From positions 974,001-1,038,000 of the forward strand of contig JARHVA010003187.1 in NCBI GenBank assembly GCA_037957365.1: 64,000 nucleotides of DNA, written 5' to 3'. The translations under genes and the position numbers were made by a program. The DNA is from Torreya grandis. Taxonomy: Eukaryota; Streptophyta; Pinopsida; Cupressales; Taxaceae. Under the pieces are notes generated by a model. It saw nothing but the letters and a program-made list of their open reading frames with translations, was not told the DNA's origin and made no database searches. Below, in pieces: positions 63,290 to 64,000 of this stretch. Each line of letters starts with the position of its first letter. The stretch's first letter is position 1.

Positions 63290-63803
63290 ATCTTAAATAA
63301 AAATACTTTTTGTTTCTAGAACTTTAGTGGAAAATCATCTCAAACATTCCATAGTATATCGAAGGAAAAACCTTCCAATTCCCCATAGCATGTTTGTAAA
63401 ATAAAAGGCAAGCAACTCAATTTCTAAACCTTGTTGAGTCACATAATGTCTTTTCATTCCAGAACATATCAGTTATCATATATTCAAACATATTCATATA
63501 CATTGAAAATTATCCAGGCATGAAAACTCAATTATCAGGTAGAATATTCATTTGTTATAGATGTTTTTCAGAATGAATTTAGGTAATTATTTCTGCAAAT
63601 GAAACAATATGGATCTTTGATAAAAACTTACAAATGTTAACACGGCGAAAATATGATTATAACATAATTTATTCTAATTTTATATCTAAAAAAGAATTTA
63701 GAGGGCAATAAAAATATACTATACATACTATCAGTTTCGAGACATTAATGTCATTGCGAAATTTGATCACGTCATCATACCCTAAGGAACAATATATATC
63801 AAA

Positions 63804-63804
<1 letters not shown>

Positions 63805-63832
<28 letters not shown>
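63805..63832. repeat. (TA)n microsatellite
   Basis: About 13 TA units. The flanking 63,300-64,000 shows no supported gene. Confidence 0.9.
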
Positions 63833-63834
<2 letters not shown>

Positions 63835-64000
63835 TAACATATTAGACCTTTGATAACATCTCCCTGCAATGCCTAATGATATAATTTACAAAGACTGGAT
63901 GTAATTCGCTTCCATTTTTTGGGGCTTCCATTTTTTGGGGAACAAGTTCATATTGGACTTAAAAAATGTGTTGAATTAATTGACATATTTGATCTTGGTT

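Overview
This window is an AT-rich stretch of plant nuclear DNA made almost entirely of old, nested transposable elements. I see no intact host gene. Plant-type elements (Ty3/gypsy Tat-like elements, L1-type LINEs with DUF4283 ORF1 proteins), heavy decay, degenerate CCCTAAA tracts and a transposase family I know mainly from conifers, ferns and mosses suggest a large-genome land plant. A gymnosperm is my best guess, but the sequence alone does not prove it.

Layout. (1) 1-13,552: a decayed minus-strand Tat-lineage Ty3/gypsy element between two diverged LTRs; the left LTR is cut by the window edge. Its order is extra upstream ORF, gag, protease, archaeal-type RNase H (aRNH), reverse transcriptase (RT), RNase H, integrase. 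(2) 13,553-22,665: 'copy A' of a second minus-strand gypsy-related element, with gag and protease remnants and a long non-coding 5' part. (3) 22,962-23,263: a pseudogene fragment resembling the DNA-binding domain A of replication protein A large subunit (RPA1). (4) about 25,535-61,760: 'copy B' of the same gypsy-related element, split by two insertions. (5) 61,760-64,000: AT-rich DNA with two small unrecognised ORFs.

The two insertions in copy B can be read precisely because copy A keeps both empty sites. The first, 26,394-43,920 (17.5 kb), has terminal inverted repeats starting GGTAAGTGCA and a 6-bp target duplication CAAAAG. It carries a decayed transposase-like gene (SDG and GHGKG motifs), a second spliced-looking gene on the opposite strand, three different tandem arrays, and three clusters of a 16-bp palindrome centred on TGATCA. 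Two clusters lie towards the element ends and one lies directly before the transposase start. This is the most interesting system here: a giant plant DNA transposon with what look like protein-binding palindromes. The second insertion, 51,121-60,732, is a LINE-type insertion flanked by a 15-bp target duplication. It contains a nested minus-strand LINE and a 405-bp solo LTR.

Order of events inferred: the gypsy-related copies A and B came first. The Tat element then landed in A, and the DNA transposon and the LINE landed in B. Inside the LINE came further insertions. In-frame stops often sit where Gln or Trp codons are expected, as cytosine deamination would produce. None of the protein genes looks functional.
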